64,000 nucleotides of DNA from Deroplatys truncata (Eukaryota; Arthropoda; Insecta; Mantodea; Mantidae), in contig CM060975.1 of NCBI GenBank assembly GCA_030765065.1, forward strand, positions 196,634,507 through 196,698,506, in the 5' to 3' direction. Numbering within the stretch: position 1 is the stretch's first letter; the number at the start of each line of letters is the position of its first letter. A program made the translations under genes and the position numbers. Shown here one piece after another: positions 1 through 12,488 of this stretch. Below the pieces are notes generated by a model. It searched no databases and was not told where the DNA came from. It worked only from the letters and a program-made list of their open reading frames with translations.

Positions 1-962
1 TGTGCCGTGTAATAAATTCATGTTCGTGAATTCTATGCAATGTTATTTTTATAAGTCGTGCCCCATCAATTAAAATATGCACGAACCCTGCTGCAGTTTC
101 AGTAGCACCAGTTACTTTTCTCTTCTTAGATACGTCACTACTTCAGGTCACTATTAAACTTATGTCTCAGCATATGTTTCTAATTCTCTCATGTTAGTTA
201 GAAGGCATTAAAATATTTGAAGAACTTTATTTGAAGAGATCATGAAGTGCCGGAATGTCATCTTCAGTGTTCGTGACCTCGACAATATAACAATAGTATG
301 TCCGGTAAGGAGAGAATCCGCCTTCATTTTCACTGTTTGAAACTTTCTCCTCTGTGAATAGGAGAGTAGGTATCCTAAATTTCCGGATATTAAGTTCGGT
401 CCGTAATTGCTATGGCCTGCTGTATTGACCTTTGTGGAGAGAGCATGTGGACCGGTTAGGCATCTTCTCCCATCAGGTTATTGTATTGACACTACCGTTC
501 TGGCACATCCTGTGTGCTAGAAAGGACTTATACATTGTGCGTTGCCGGTTTTCACATTATGAGTTGTCTCACATTTGAAATCACTGATTTGATTGACAAA
601 GAAGCAACAACATGCGTCTCTCAAGGCTAAGTTCATCTTTCAAGGCGATACCTCACTGTCAGTCTTTTTGCTCAACAATGCTCACGTTGAACATTCAAGT
701 TTCCTGACAAACTCGTAGTTACAATTAGTATTACAAAGAACGAAAGAAAGAAAATATCATATGCACATATTGAGAACAACAATCTAGAAGAGGAAAACCA
801 TTTATTGACTCAAAGAATAAAACAAAACAACAAATGCTACTGTTTGCATCAGCAAGTTGCCATATGACACAGCTTAACATATCAGTACATTTTGTGTATA
901 ATTTAATTAATTTCCTTTTATAAAATACTACTCATAAATGTTATACAGATATATTATAAAAA
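1..962. other. Intergenic DNA, nothing recognised
   Basis: AT-rich sequence with no open frame of note and no likeness to the repeat families found elsewhere in the window. It ends at the A-rich flank of the first CA element. Confidence 0.5.
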
Positions 963-1800
963 GTCTGATGTGTTACACTCACATGACTTTCTTTACTCTT
1001 GTACAAACTATTTTTGCAAACGCTTATTCTCTAAATGGTTCATGTTAATCGAGATGTTAATCTTAATGCTAATTTTCTTGTAGATGCAAGGGGAATTGGT
1101 AGGCTTTAAGCTATAGTCCAAATATTTTAAGAGGTGGTTGCTATGTGGAGTATTTCATTCTCTTTGCATTATCAGGACAAAAAAATGAATAACTAATTCC
1201 CATTTGAGAAAAAGTATAAGTATTAGAAAATTTAAGGGAATAACAAGCAATATCTCGAAAATGGTTCACTCAATAAAAAACATGTATATGACATAAATTG
1301 TGTATTTTAACGCGATCTACATTTTTGTGTAGTAAAATTTTGTCTATCTCTTATGGTTTACCAGTTATGAAAAAGTCGTTCACAATGAAGAATACTTTTG
1401 GAGACATTCCCAGAAAATTCAAGATATACATTTTATTTGTCATTAAAGTATCTTAAATATACGACATTTTAATCAAAATCGTTAGTGCCATTTATGAGAA
1501 AATTAAAATTTTCGAAAAATGTTGCATGTGAAGGGTAATTTGGGGTGGGGGGATTTTCTTAAAAACCTTCGTGTCGCATCTCTGGAAGATACTGAACCTA
1601 AATACCAAGTTTGGTGTTTATACGACTGTTCGTTTCTGAGTTATGCTGTTCACAGACACACACACACGGACATGTTTCCAAAAATTCTTTTTTTTTGGAT
1701 TCAGGGGGCCTCAAAACATGTATTTCCGGTGTAATCTCGGTATCGAATTTTTGGGTGAAATACAATACTTCCCCTACTTACTATACGTAGTAGAGAAAGT
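963..1800 (+). repeat. CA element, subfamily A
   Basis: Near full-length copy. It starts at TCTGATGTG after an A-run, has ACTTTCT(T)TACT just inside the left end, and ends in CGTAGTAGAGAAAGT followed by A5. The (CA)n tract near 1661-1668 is short. Small open frames across the right half recur in other copies and look like fortuitous frames in a young repeat rather than genes. Confidence 0.85.
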
Positions 1801-2063
1801 AAAAATAAAAACATATCCACATAGGTGATTAATTGATTTTGATATTGACCATATATATATATATATATAATGAATAATTGACATTGAATCACCAATTATA
1901 TTGGCGTCATATGTAACATATGTTGTTTATTTAGACCTAGTTTATACAAAAAGTTAAATACATCCTTGTAGATGGTTCCGCGGGCACCAAATAGGAGATC
2001 TTGAACTTGGAAGTGACGTTGACCGAATTGAGAAAATATAATATATTATATATAATATATCTA

Positions 2064-2820
2064 ATAGCATCCTGTTTGCAGATAAGGTGTTCTTGGCAGA
2101 ATCAGAAGATCATCTTCAAGCTAATGTGACACAATTAAATAACATTCTGCAAAATTACAACATAAGAATATCCATCCCCAGAACAAAAATTATAACTACG
2201 AGAGGTAAAAGTTATATTAGGGCTAAAAATTCCTAAATAATAATAATACAATAGAACAAGTGAATACTTTCAGATACTTGCAGTGTGAAATATCAATATA
2301 CAAAACAAATGGAGACTTAGAAAGTAACCTAGAAATGCAATAACATAAATGGATGTATTAAATATTTGGAGAGAAATATTAATAAAGAAATACAATTAAT
2401 ATTATACAACATCGCCTCAAAACCGTCTTTGCTGTACGTATGGGTTTAAATGCAAGCGGTAAAAGACATATCGAAAGATACGAAATGAGATTCTTGAGAT
2501 CGATTCTCAGTGTGAGCCTTAGAGACTAAAAAAAAGGAAGTCAGAAAATCAGAGAAGAACTTCACGTAGAAATGAGTATGGTGAAAGAAGTGACACATTA
2601 TCGGATGAAATACATCAACATATACAAATAATGTATTTTACATTGGAAGAAGAAGAAAAATAAGGTGTTAAGAGTTTGCTGTTAGATTTTGGAATTGTTA
2701 TTTTAACTAACCCAACAGGAAGACGGGATACAGGACGGTCTAAAAAGAAATGGAGACAGCAGTTCACGCAATACTTTGGCTTTGGAACGCATTTAAAAGC
2801 CAAGCCCTTTAATTGGAAGG
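2064..2820 (+). pseudogene. Decayed non-LTR reverse transcriptase fragment
   Basis: The plus strand translates as the RT segment around the catalytic motif (SILFAD then KVFLAESEDHLQ, LNNILQNYNIRIS) and continues with gaps and stops to the C-terminal region (LILYNIASKPSL, later GRRDTGRSKKKW near 2715-2755). The usual F-A-D-D motif reads FAD-K at 2075-2086, so one catalytic aspartate codon is missing, as if one of two GAT codons was lost. Many stops follow. It resembles the RT pieces near 28.8, 43.3 and 53.3 kb. The clade is not assigned. Confidence 0.7.
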
Positions 2821-3310
2821 AAAAGAAGTAGTATTACTCGGGGAATAAACATTTTGTAGGTTTTATCACCACTCAACCACATATTACGCGCTCTTTACAT
2901 GAATTTATAATCAAAAGAAAATGCCTCAACATTTCGAAGTACATTGCCTAAAACATTGAAAACTTAAAACGAACATTAGTTAATATTGTAAAAATGGTTA
3001 ATGTTATAAAATGTTGACATATATTGCATATCCTAACGAAGTTTTGTTTCTCAGTTAAGCTTTCGCAGTTATGAAACATTTAACGAAAGTGAAGAGTGTT
3101 TCATAGTGTAGACAGAAAATTCAAGAGATACGTTTTATTTATTGTTCCAATGTATTACATGTAATACATTAAACAAAATCGGCAGAGCAATTTTACACCT
3201 AATAAAAATAACTTAACGATTTTTCCACCTAAAGGTACTTTCAGGCGGTTGGTACTCACTGACTTTGCGTTGGGACTGTATATCCGCTAAATTCTTGATA
3301 AACAATTATT

Positions 3311-4160
3311 ACTTTCTCTAATACGTACCTAGTACGTGGAGAAGGCACTGCATTCCACCCAAAAATCCGATACCGATATTTCACCATAAATGCACGTTTT
3401 GAGCCTCCTGAATAAAAAAGGAATTTTTGAAAAAGGTGTGTGTGTGTGTTTATCAACAGCAAAACTCAAAAACGAAACGAGGGTAAATACCAAAACTGGT
3501 ATTTAGTTTCAGCATCTTCCAAGATGCGACTCGAAGATTTTCAAGAAAGTTCCCCCAAACTACCCTTTACATGGAACACTTTTCGCAATTTTTTATTTTC
3601 TAAAAATGGCTCTAACGGTTTTGATTAAAATACCATATATTGAAAATATTTACATGACAAATAAAATGTATATTTTGAACTTTCTGGGAATAGCCTGTGA
3701 AGTCCTCTTTATTCGGAAGGAGTTTTGTATGATCATGTGTAACTGGTAAAGTTAAGTGATACACGAAAACGTACTACACCAAAAATGCAGATCTCTTTAA
3801 AACACACAATTTATTACAAATAAATTTTCTGTTTCATTAACCATTTCAGAAATTTCCTTATTAATGGTTCGGTTTGTTCATTTTGTCGTTCATTTCAAGT
3901 CCCACCGATTTTCGGTTGTTTCTGGCTGTCATGGAAATAGTGTGGAATTCTAACGCCGGCATATAGCATTCTGTTCTTAAACATTTGACTATCACTGTTC
4001 TCTTTGTGTCCTAAAGAAGTGTGTAATGTAGCTGTTTTTGAAAAGATTTATCTGATTGAAATGGAGTAGAAAGAAAAATAAACTTTCGTAAGAATAATTT
4101 GTATACACACTAATAAACGATAGAGAGTAGAGAAAGTTGTGTGAGTTTAATGCATCAGAT
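3311..4160 (-). repeat. CA element, subfamily B
   Basis: Minus-strand copy. Read left to right on the plus strand it begins with ACTTTCTCT, has a short (TG)n near 3437-3449, and ends with the reverse complement of the ATCTGATGCATTAAACTCAC start. The left half is the B type (GTTTATTAGTGTG, TCCAGTTCTTAAACATT-like signatures). Confidence 0.85.
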
Positions 4161-4512
4161 TTTTTTTAATAAAATACAGCAGCTACTTTACCTTAAGATA
4201 CCTAAGTGGTAGAGTAGCTTTTCCAAATATTTCTCCAGCTAGCACCTCGCCCTTTACGAACTCTTCAATGTCAACGCCCATTTATTTTATCACAAATGTT
4301 TATGAACTAGCAGAACCCACACCCTGTCTCCGTTATTGCTTCAAGATTCTTCTCTTTCTGCCTCTCCCACTTTCTCACTTTCTTCCTCCGTCTTCGTGTT
4401 TTCCTTCCTTTCCCATTCTATCCCTCTTTATCTCTTACCTCTCTCCAGTTTTACTCTCATTATCGCTCTTCTCTCCGTGCATACATTGCATGTGAAGTTT
4501 TTTAAACCCTTA

Positions 4513-4735
4513 AAGGTAAAGCTACATATCACGGAGGGGTCCCCGATCCCTCAGAGCACAGCGAGATCCCTAACGTTTCCAGAAAGAACGCATCCGACTC
4601 CGCCAGGCCCTTGCTCAGAAGCCACCAACCTCCAGGGTCCCCTGGAGCGAAGCCCCACGCTGAGGAAAGCCCTAACTGAGCGGTACCGCAGCGATGCAAG
4701 ATGGTGGCAGAAGATTAACCCACCTCCATAAATAG
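4513..4735 (-). repeat. SINE S4 fragment (body)
   Basis: The sequence around 4570-4660 matches the body of S4 copies at 8100-8180 and 22070-22150 (the AACGTTTCCAGAAAGAACG block). The tRNA-like head is absent. Open frames here are by-products of the GC-rich repeat. Confidence 0.55.
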
Positions 4736-4762
4736 CATGCAAATTAACATTATAACGGATCA

Positions 4763-4872
4763 ATGGCTTTACTTCCCTTCTGAAGGAAGTCATCCTAAGA
4801 ATTTTACGCCCGAAAAAAAATCTATTGCCCTCCGCGACCTTGAAAGCAGTAGTAACCGCTAGAACACAGGTC
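4763..4872 (-). repeat. SINE S2, 5' part
   Basis: The reverse complement reads as the S2 head: a GTGTTCTAGCGGTTACTACTG-like promoter region, TTCAAGGTCGCGGAGGGC, then the ggcgtaaaaattctt and gaagggaagtaaagc stretch seen at 23640-23715. The 3' tail is missing. Confidence 0.6.
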
Positions 4873-6445
4873 GAGTGAAAAATACTTAACCAATTATTTA
4901 TTTTGCATGCATTAATTTTATATAATTAATGCAAATGCACATTTAAAAAATCTCTTCTCAGTCTAAGCACAATTTTTTTAATAAGATTATCTTACCGAAA
5001 ACAAAGGTAACAAAATTAATGGTAAACTTGTGTTTATATCACTAAGACCCGTGTCGACCAACATGATTAATGGGGAACCTTATCTTATTGCGAAAGGTCA
5101 TTTTCTTCAACAAATTACAGACGGACATTTCTCTTCTTCAAACCCCTTTGCTGTCAAGCAACGGATTCACTTTTTTCCCTCCATTTTTTCCATATATTTC
5201 TGTCCGCACTTCTTCTTCTTCTTTTTCTTCTTCTTCTTCTTCTTCTTATTATTATTATTATTTCAACCATTATTTTCCTCGTTTTGTTCTATTCTTTCCC
5301 AATTAATTCTTGGTCTTCCTCTTCCTATTTTCCTTCTGTTCTCATCTTTATTGTCTTATTTATTTTCCTTTCCTCCGTCCTTATGTAGACATGCCCAAAT
5401 CAATTCAGTTGTTTCTCTTCTATAACTAAATTATTGGTTTCTTTAATTTTACCTCTTCTTTTATTCTTCCATTTCTAATCCAGTCCCCTCTAGTCTTTCA
5501 CACAATTCTTCTTAAGATGTTGCATTTGCGAAATTTGACAAAAAATTGAAAACATGAAAAAATGTTTTTTCATAATAAAATGACACGAACTGCAAATTTT
5601 ACTAAAACATATCGTCTTCCACTTGGCGCATTTAAATCACCAATTAACTGAAGGTATAAATGGACGTCGCGTGTTTATAAATAGGCACGCCCAAATTTAA
5701 ACGTGATTTTCTCGGCAACCGTATTTCATCATTTCTCCATACTGAAAATGCTCCACACGATGTAATTATTTACCTATTTGTTTCAAAAAAGTTTCTGCCC
5801 CTCAAAGGTACATCTTAGGAAATGACCATATATTTTCTTAAAATGGTGCTCCAACTTTGAGAAATATATTATTAACTTTTAGAAAATCAAGAAATCTGGA
5901 GAGTACAAAAAGTAATATTTTGTGCAATAATTAGTTAATATAAAAAATATGATGCAATAGATATTTTTGTAAACTCATTACTGCAAAATGTGAATTTGTA
6001 TGGGATATTTTCAAAAATGCATCATGTGTAACATTTTTATTAGAACAATGAATTTATACAATAAACATTTTGTTTAAATAATCATGCAAGCTAGAATTTT
6101 GAAACTTGGCAAAACCATTGCTGTTAATGTGTGTAACAAGTGGTATAAACTTCAACGAAGTATCTTACATACGTGGATATTCCAAATTCCACAGATGTAT
6201 TACCGCAAGTATTTCATATTCACTGTTATTACTTTACTTTTATTTTTGTCTAATAGTGTCAAGCTCTCTGTTCCATATTCCAATTTTGGCTTTTAAAAAC
6301 GCATATACAAACAAAAAGAAATGTTTTAAGATGCAGTTAAAACACCTACATTTTTAAGGAGATTTAAACATTAAAACATATTAAAGCCATAATGTTTCTA
6401 TTTGGCAAATATGTGTCCTTTTTTTATCTTCTGTACCACGTACCA
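4873..6445. other. AT-rich intergenic DNA with TTC/ATT microsatellite
   Basis: No gene is recognised. A compound simple repeat lies at about 5205-5262 (TTC units, then ATT units). Open frames across it (about 5030-5425) are made of Phe, Ser and Tyr runs from the repeat. The rest shows no family recognised elsewhere. Confidence 0.5.
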
Positions 6446-7226
6446 CATTTCACCGGAAATATATGCTTTGGGACCCCCTGAATAAAAGAAAAGCATTGTT
6501 TAGAAAAAGGTCCACAGTGGCGTTGAATTTTGCAGTTGACTCTATATTAAAAAACCAACTTTGTATTTAGGTTCAGTAAGTTCCAAAGATGTGACAAGAA
6601 GATTTTCGAGAAAATCACCTACTTCAAATTATCTTTTACATGAAAGATTTTTCGAAATGTTTTACATGCTTTCTAAAAAATGACTATAACGATTTTGATT
6701 AAAATATCATATATTAAAGTTATTTACATGACAAATAAAATGTATATCTCGAATTTTCTGAGAATTAACTGTGAAGTCCTCCTTTTTCGGAAGGAATTTG
6801 GTATAACCTTGTATAACTAATAAACGTTATGTGATAGACAAAAACATTCCACACGAATAATGTAGATCTCGTTAAAACACACAATTTATTTCAAGTAACT
6901 TTTTGTGCCATCAGCCATTTCCGAGATATGCGTTATTAATGGTAGGTTTGTTTAATATTTTGTCACTTTACTTAAGTCCCATTGATTTTCAGTTGTTCCT
7001 CGCGACTGCATGGAAACTGTATGGGATTTTAAGGCCAGCGAATAGCGTCTAGTTCTTAAACATTCTCTTTCTTTCATACCGAAATGTGTAATGTAGCTGT
7101 TTCTGCAAGGGTTTATCTCGATTAAAATGAAGTATATAGAAAAACAAGCTTTCGTAGGAATAATTTGTATGCCCACTAACAAACGATAGAGGGCAGAGAA
7201 GGGTAACTGAATATAACAAACCAGAT
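6446..7226 (-). repeat. CA element, subfamily B, 3' end eroded
   Basis: Minus-strand copy retaining the ATTTCACCGGAAATATATG block at its right-end side and the B-type left half to about 7226 (reverse complement starts ATCTGGTTTG). The terminal hairpin and (CA)n tract are lost or degenerate. Confidence 0.8.
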
Positions 7227-7829
7227 TTTTTTCTAAGTTGTCTCTGCCCCTCTTAAATCATTATGCCTCCGAGTTTGAGAGCTTTTGTGGTAGAGAAAGT
7301 ACGAAAATAAGGCGTTTTCGACACATTATTTTTTTTTGTTAATAGGTATTTTCCTGATATAAGCGAAGAGTTTCTCATGTGTTGAGTTTGTTCTCATAGT
7401 CCACCTTACAAGCCCTAGGCTACAGCTCATTATTGCTCTTTGCTGGTCAGTCGAGAAAAAAGAAAGTAAAGATGCTTGTGGCTACCACGCGCGTATGCTA
7501 CGGTGAAATATGTAGTCATTCGTTAGGATGGGAGATCAGACGTGGTGAAGATCTGACCTCAAAATGTGCTCAGGTCATTGATATGGTATCCAGGTCTCTG
7601 AAAAGCTGGCCCAACCACTTTCCACTTATTAAAACGCAGTAAAGAGAAAGGAATGTGTCAGTTCTAGCATCTTATTTAGTACTTAGAGATCTCCTCGAAA
7701 TCTTCCAGTGCCGTTTAGAACATCATAAAAAACAGAATAATTAAGGAGTGTGTAAAGTATTATCTATCAGGTAAATTTACCTGAAAAGCTCAGACCTTTG
7801 AGTGATGAGACTTTCATGAATGAAACGAG
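7227..7829. other. Intergenic DNA, nothing recognised
   Basis: No coding potential or known repeat is seen. The sequence leads into tRNA-like SINE heads after 7830. Confidence 0.45.
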
Positions 7830-7917
7830 AATTTTAAAGTGCCCGTATTCAGGAGTTCCCGGGTTCAAATTTCGTGGGCCGACCAGTCTGACTGGTTTTC
7901 TTCGTAGCTTTCCTCAG
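7830..7917 (+). repeat. SINE head fragment (S4-like)
   Basis: Contains a B-box-like GGGTTCAAATTTC and the following GGTTTTCTTCGTAGCTTTCC and AGTCACCAAG, matching the region after the head of the S4 copy at 44990-45020. It abuts a minus-strand S4 copy, giving an inverted pair. Confidence 0.5.
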
Positions 7918-8490
7918 TCACCAAGGTAAAGGTAAAAAGGTACGGACGAACGGAGGAGCTCCCGAAACCGAGGCAGAACACCGCACGCCAGCCAGCCGGC
8001 CACTGGTACTTCTATCGTGACCCCAGAAGGGAGGGATGTAGGAGAAACCCGAAGGGCGACCAGAACGGATAAAGACAGCCGCAAGCACAGACGGGGTTGC
8101 TAATGTTTCCAGATAGAACGACTCCGACGCCGCTCCAGCCCACTCTATTGGGCCCCGAACCTCGGAAGGCCCCATTAAGGCTCTCCCGCCCGAAAGCACC
8201 CAGTGGTGGGTGCCAGCCCTGCAGTTTCTGGAAGACGTCAGATGAAACTTCCTGCCGAACACCGTCGCCTGATGCCACAACCCTGAAACTGACAATAAGG
8301 AAGATAATGGTTACAGGAAATGAGGGCAGGAGAATCGTGGTAGAAGATGAACTACTCCGATATTCACCTGTTGAACCGGAGAAACTAAATTAAAAAAAAA
8401 CCTAGGGTAGGAGTGGGCGGTCGCCAGTGATCGAACTAGGGACCTCCCGAATGCGAGTCGGACAGTTACGGCGGAGCCACTAGCTCGTAG
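7918..8490 (-). repeat. SINE S4
   Basis: tRNA-derived SINE read on the minus strand. The head near 8485-8425 has an A-box-like GTGGCTCCGCCG and a B-box-like GTTCGATCACTGG. The body follows and the GGTAAAGGTA tail lies at 7923. It is closely related to 21908-22487. Translated frames in it are not genes. Confidence 0.7.
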
Positions 8491-8609
8491 TCGTCAAGGT
8501 AAATGCGGGTTTGATATTTAATACCATGACCCAAAGTTTCACCTTAAGTCTAAAACAACGGTTAAGCATGTCTCTGTGGGCACGTGTCGAGGCTGCCATC
8601 TGTCAGTCA

Positions 8610-8797
8610 CCAAGCAGATGCCGGCCCTCGTAGCCGTGGTCGCTGGAGTGGTCGCGGGTTCGAGTCCCGCCACGGGCATGGGTGTTTGTGTGTGTATGTG
8701 TGTTGCGGAAATAAGTGGTATGAAAACAGTAAAACGCAGTAGCATAAACTGGGTACAACAAGGGAACTTTAAAAAAAAGAAAAAGAAAAAAAGCTGA
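8610..8797 (+). repeat. SINE S5
   Basis: The tRNA-like head TGCCGGCCCTCGTAGCCGTG is followed by a B box (GGTTCGAGTCCC) at about 8658-8669. Then come a (TG)-rich stretch, a body and an A-rich tail (8770-8794). The same element is at 18648-18847 on the other strand. Imperfect direct repeats (GCATGTCTCTGTGGGCACGTG and its variant) lie outside at about 8566 and 8813. Confidence 0.75.
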
Positions 8798-8829
8798 GGT
8801 GCAATTATTCTGCACATGCCTCTGTGGGC

Positions 8830-9544
8830 ATGTGAAGAAGTAAGAGGGTATGGTACAGACCTAGAAGTCTAATCGTCCGCCACACACCAATCCACAAGAT
8901 ATCTGTCTCCTTACTGATCCGTCGCGATATGACCACGTAAAATAATAAATAGAGAAAAACTTCAGTCATCTTCAGGCTGCATTAGACGAATGTCGATTGT
9001 TGTTATTAATGTCAATAGCGATAACCGCAATGCGAGTTTCATAGCCTAATTCCACGTACTGCACTTTTCTCGTGTTGTTAGTTATAACATTAACCTAACC
9101 TGAAATCAAATTTTACTTTTAGCAAGAGCTAAAGTTCTTTCCTGGAACAATAGCAGTGGAATTAATGTGATAAGAAAAGACAATTGCAAACATCTTAGCT
9201 AAAACAAAGGAAGTATTTTTTCAAAAAGGTAAGTTATACTTTTCAAAGGAAAATTTTCTTAAAACAATCTGACAACATGGAAAGATAGGACCACTATGGT
9301 TGTTTATATACTTCTCAATGTGTTAATCATTTTGCCAGCGTCTTCTACAGAAGAAACTTTTTTCCACAATAAGACAATTAAAGATGTACTTGAGAATCAC
9401 ATCTGGACTTGCCTTGCTCTCAATTCACCGTGACATTCATGTATCTGGTAATGAAATTGTGTATAAGTTTGCTAGTGTTCCAAAAAGGCTTCATTTTATA
9501 TTATACACATGTTTGTACTTTCAATTTGTTCTAAAATGTCTTCG
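8830..9544. other. Intergenic DNA, nothing recognised
   Basis: No gene and no repeat shared with the rest of the window was seen. Confidence 0.45.
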
Positions 9545-9773
9545 TTTCTAACGCTCCACATATGGCCGACGGCCTTCGGAGGATACCTCATTCCACCAAC
9601 GAGTAGGTGGAAATCCGAGCCACGTTGAGCCTTAGGGATACTTTACATGAGCAAGTTAGAGATGAAGGCGTGAATAGGGCCGACTTGCCACCCCAGAGTC
9701 GGAAACTGAACCCCGGACCTTCAGTACGATTGCGGAAACGAAACCACTATGCTACCCCGGCGCCTCCTGTTCT
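9545..9773 (-). repeat. SINE S3
   Basis: Reverse-complement copy of the 38875-39190 element. The head near 9770-9700 includes GGTAGCATAGTGGTTTCG and the B-box-like GGTTCAGTTTCC; the TGGTGGAATGAGGTATCC-like 3' block is at 9570-9600. It lacks part of the middle of the other copy. Confidence 0.7.
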
Positions 9774-10357
9774 AAAATGTTAAATTGAAAATATGTTAAC
9801 ACTTGTGAAAAATTTTGCAAAATCCACTTTGTAGTAGTTAGTATATTTATATAGGCACGCCACACAGAAAATAGATATTTCTGACTCTGAAACAAAAGTG
9901 TGCACTTGTTTGAAACAATAACTCTTGACAATTGTGTGTATAATTATACATCAGTGTATTCTCGCGGTGCTCTCCTTTGCAAGTGTTTCAAATGCTTCAT
10001 TTGATGCAGGTTAATCACCTTCAACCTCCCAAAAATTAAATTCAGTATACGACTCTGTTTCTAGGAATGCACTGAGAAAACAAAGAAGGAAGTTTCGATT
10101 ATCTTAAAATAAAAAAAATGTTCCTGCAAAATTATCGAGAAGTGCGGCAGTGATTGGTTGCAATTCATTATTTCACTACATTTCGTTGATCGAAAGTAAA
10201 TGACGTCATTGAATTAAATGGTTAACAAACACTCATTAAAAGCTAAGATCAAATCTATTAGGAACAAACATAGGTTTTCATAAATGAAAAGAAAAGTTTA
10301 AAAAATTCAAACAAAACTGATATACTGCTATACTCCAGAATACTCCAACTTATTTTT
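9774..10357. other. Intergenic DNA, nothing recognised
   Basis: AT-rich, with no supported feature. Confidence 0.45.
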
Positions 10358-11306
10358 ACTTCTCTGCTACGTATTGTATTCCACCCAAAAATTTGATATC
10401 GAGATTTCATCGGAAATACATGTTTTGAGACCCCCTGAATCCAAAAAAAGGCATTTTTGGAAACATGTCCGTGTGTGTGTGTGTGTGTGTGTGTGTCTGT
10501 GAACAGCTTAACTCAGAAACGAACAGTCAGATAAACACCAAACTTGGTATTTAGGTTCAGTATCTTCCAGAGATTCGACATGAAGGTTTTCAAGAAAATC
10601 CCACCCCAGATTACCCCAGATTACCCTTTACATGGAACATTTTTCAAATATTTTAATTTTCTCAAAAATGGCTCTAACGATTTTGATTAAAATATCATAT
10701 CTTTAAGATATTTTCATGACAAATAAAATGTATATCTTGAATTTTCTGGGAATGTCTCCGAAAGTATTCATTGTGAACGACTCTTGCATAACTGGTAAAC
10801 CATAAGAGATAGACAAACGTTTACTGCACAAAAATGTAGATCGTGTTAAAATACACAATTTATGTCATATACATTTTTTTTGTTGAGTGAACCATTTTCG
10901 AGATATTACTTGTTATTCCCTTAAATTTTTCAATATTTATTTTCTCAAATGGGAATTCCTTATTCATTCTTTTGTCTTGGAAATGCAAAGAGTATCAATC
11001 TGTGGCAAAGAGAATGGAGCTGCACATAGCAACCAGCTATTAAGAAATATGTCTATGCCTAAAGGCTACTGTATTTCTATATTGCCCTTGCAAATAAATA
11101 CAAAACAAGAGGAACATTGTATACCTTAAGCGATAGTCAAATATTTTTTAGAACTAGTCGCTATGTGTAAAATGTAATTGTCTTTCCATGTCAAAAGATC
11201 GTTTCTGCAAATGTTTATCTCGATTAATATGAAATAGATGGAGAATAAGAGTTTGTAAAAATAGTTTGTACAAGAGTGGAGAAAGTCATGTGAGTGTAAC
11301 ACATGA
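10358..11306 (-). repeat. CA element, subfamily A
   Basis: Near full-length minus-strand copy with (GT)n at about 10472-10496 and the A-type left half. It ends at the reverse complement of GTGTTACACTCAC near 11300. Confidence 0.85.
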
Positions 11307-11549
11307 CTTTTTCCACCTACTTTCGTTAATCATGATATAAAAACCTTCGCCAGACATACCTTCATTTATCTTAAGTTTACAGCGGCACAAAAACATGCTG
11401 AGATAATCACCTGTTTAAAATGTAAGGTAACATATGCTAACCACAATATTACGTAACTCTGTATGAGCTCAAGGGAAATAAAAGAACAATCGCGTAATAT
11501 TTTGAAGTGTAGTGCTTGAGGCATTGGAAGCTTAAACGACAACGAATTT

Positions 11550-12240
11550 CTCCTAAATTTTCAATGGAGGGAAATATTGTTACAATTTGGCATAAAGTGA
11601 TATTTTAACGAAATATACATGTTTCATGTTTCCTTTTCTCTGTGGCTTCACAATGATATCTATTAAAATAGAATGAAGAGAACTTCACAGCCTATTACAG
11701 ATAATTTAAAATATAAATCAGTCATCCCATTTCTATAACATATTGTAACCGCACGCGCGAAGCTACCTGCATAACGCCAGTAAGTGCCTCTCGGTCCGGC
11801 ACCTGGGTGGAACCTTCGACTGGCCTTCAGTACAACAGCCAGTCGGTACAATATTCATTCTGTGCCGCTTCCTATTTCTTTCGGTATGTTCTAGTAAGCC
11901 TCCTCCGCTTTGTATGCAAGACCCAATTAAGGCTGCTCTTGCCTGCGAGCAGTTCTGTTAATTAAGAAAATACGAAGTGAGAAGTGGACATGAAAGTGGG
12001 TACTGCCAGTGCAGTTCAATTCAATTGTGAGTTTTGATTCGACGGATTAGTTGTGTTGTTTTCTGAGCGTGTGCCAAATGTGCTACGCTGAGTGCCTAGT
12101 GGATAAATAAAAGTGTATTTCGCAGTAACTGGAGTTCTCGTTTATTACTACATGCTATTTCAATTCAAATTGTTAGAGCCATTTTGAGAACAATTTTGGG
12201 ATGAGGGGAACTCCATGGAAATCTTCGTTTGATTACTGAC
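11550..12240 (+). repeat. Degenerate CA element split by an LTR
   Basis: Matches the middle of the CA element up to 11743 (ATTTTAACGAAATATACAT, GAATGAAGAGAACTTCACAG). It resumes at 12153 with GCTATTTCAATTCAAATTGTTAGAGCC, the segment that follows directly in intact copies. The interruption is the LTR-like segment at 11744-12152. Confidence 0.6.
11744..12152 (+). mobile_element. Probable solo LTR
   Basis: A 409-bp segment that begins TGTAACC and ends CTACA. It is GC-richer than its surroundings and carries GGATAAATAAAAG (polyadenylation-like) about 40 bp before the end, as many LTRs do. Its edges coincide with a break in the host CA element, which supports a discrete insertion. No internal retrotransposon domains or second LTR are present, and no clean 4-6 bp target duplication is visible. 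Confidence 0.5.
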
Positions 12241-12488
12241 TTGCGTATGAAATTTGATATTCATTCTGTATTCTAATAGACAAGCGGACGCGAATTTATG
12301 GAAAAGTTAAGATGGAAGTATTAAGACCGCAGAAAAAAAAAGATTTATGTTCTATTTTCGGAAACTAGTGTTCAAGTTGTGACTATAGTATTCTTATGTT
12401 CAGCATGCGCTCTTATTATTAACTCTTAAGTGTTTTCAGTATCTACTTCTGTTTTGTGCTCATTTATTGCGTATTTTCTGGGTTTTTA

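Noticed and set aside
4336-4793. 131- and 80-residue open frames near 4.3-4.8 kb
   Set aside because: They cover a pyrimidine-rich stretch and S4/S2 SINE fragments.
5030-5425. 131-residue open frame rich in Phe and Ser
   Set aside because: It is the translation of a TTC/ATT microsatellite and its flanks.
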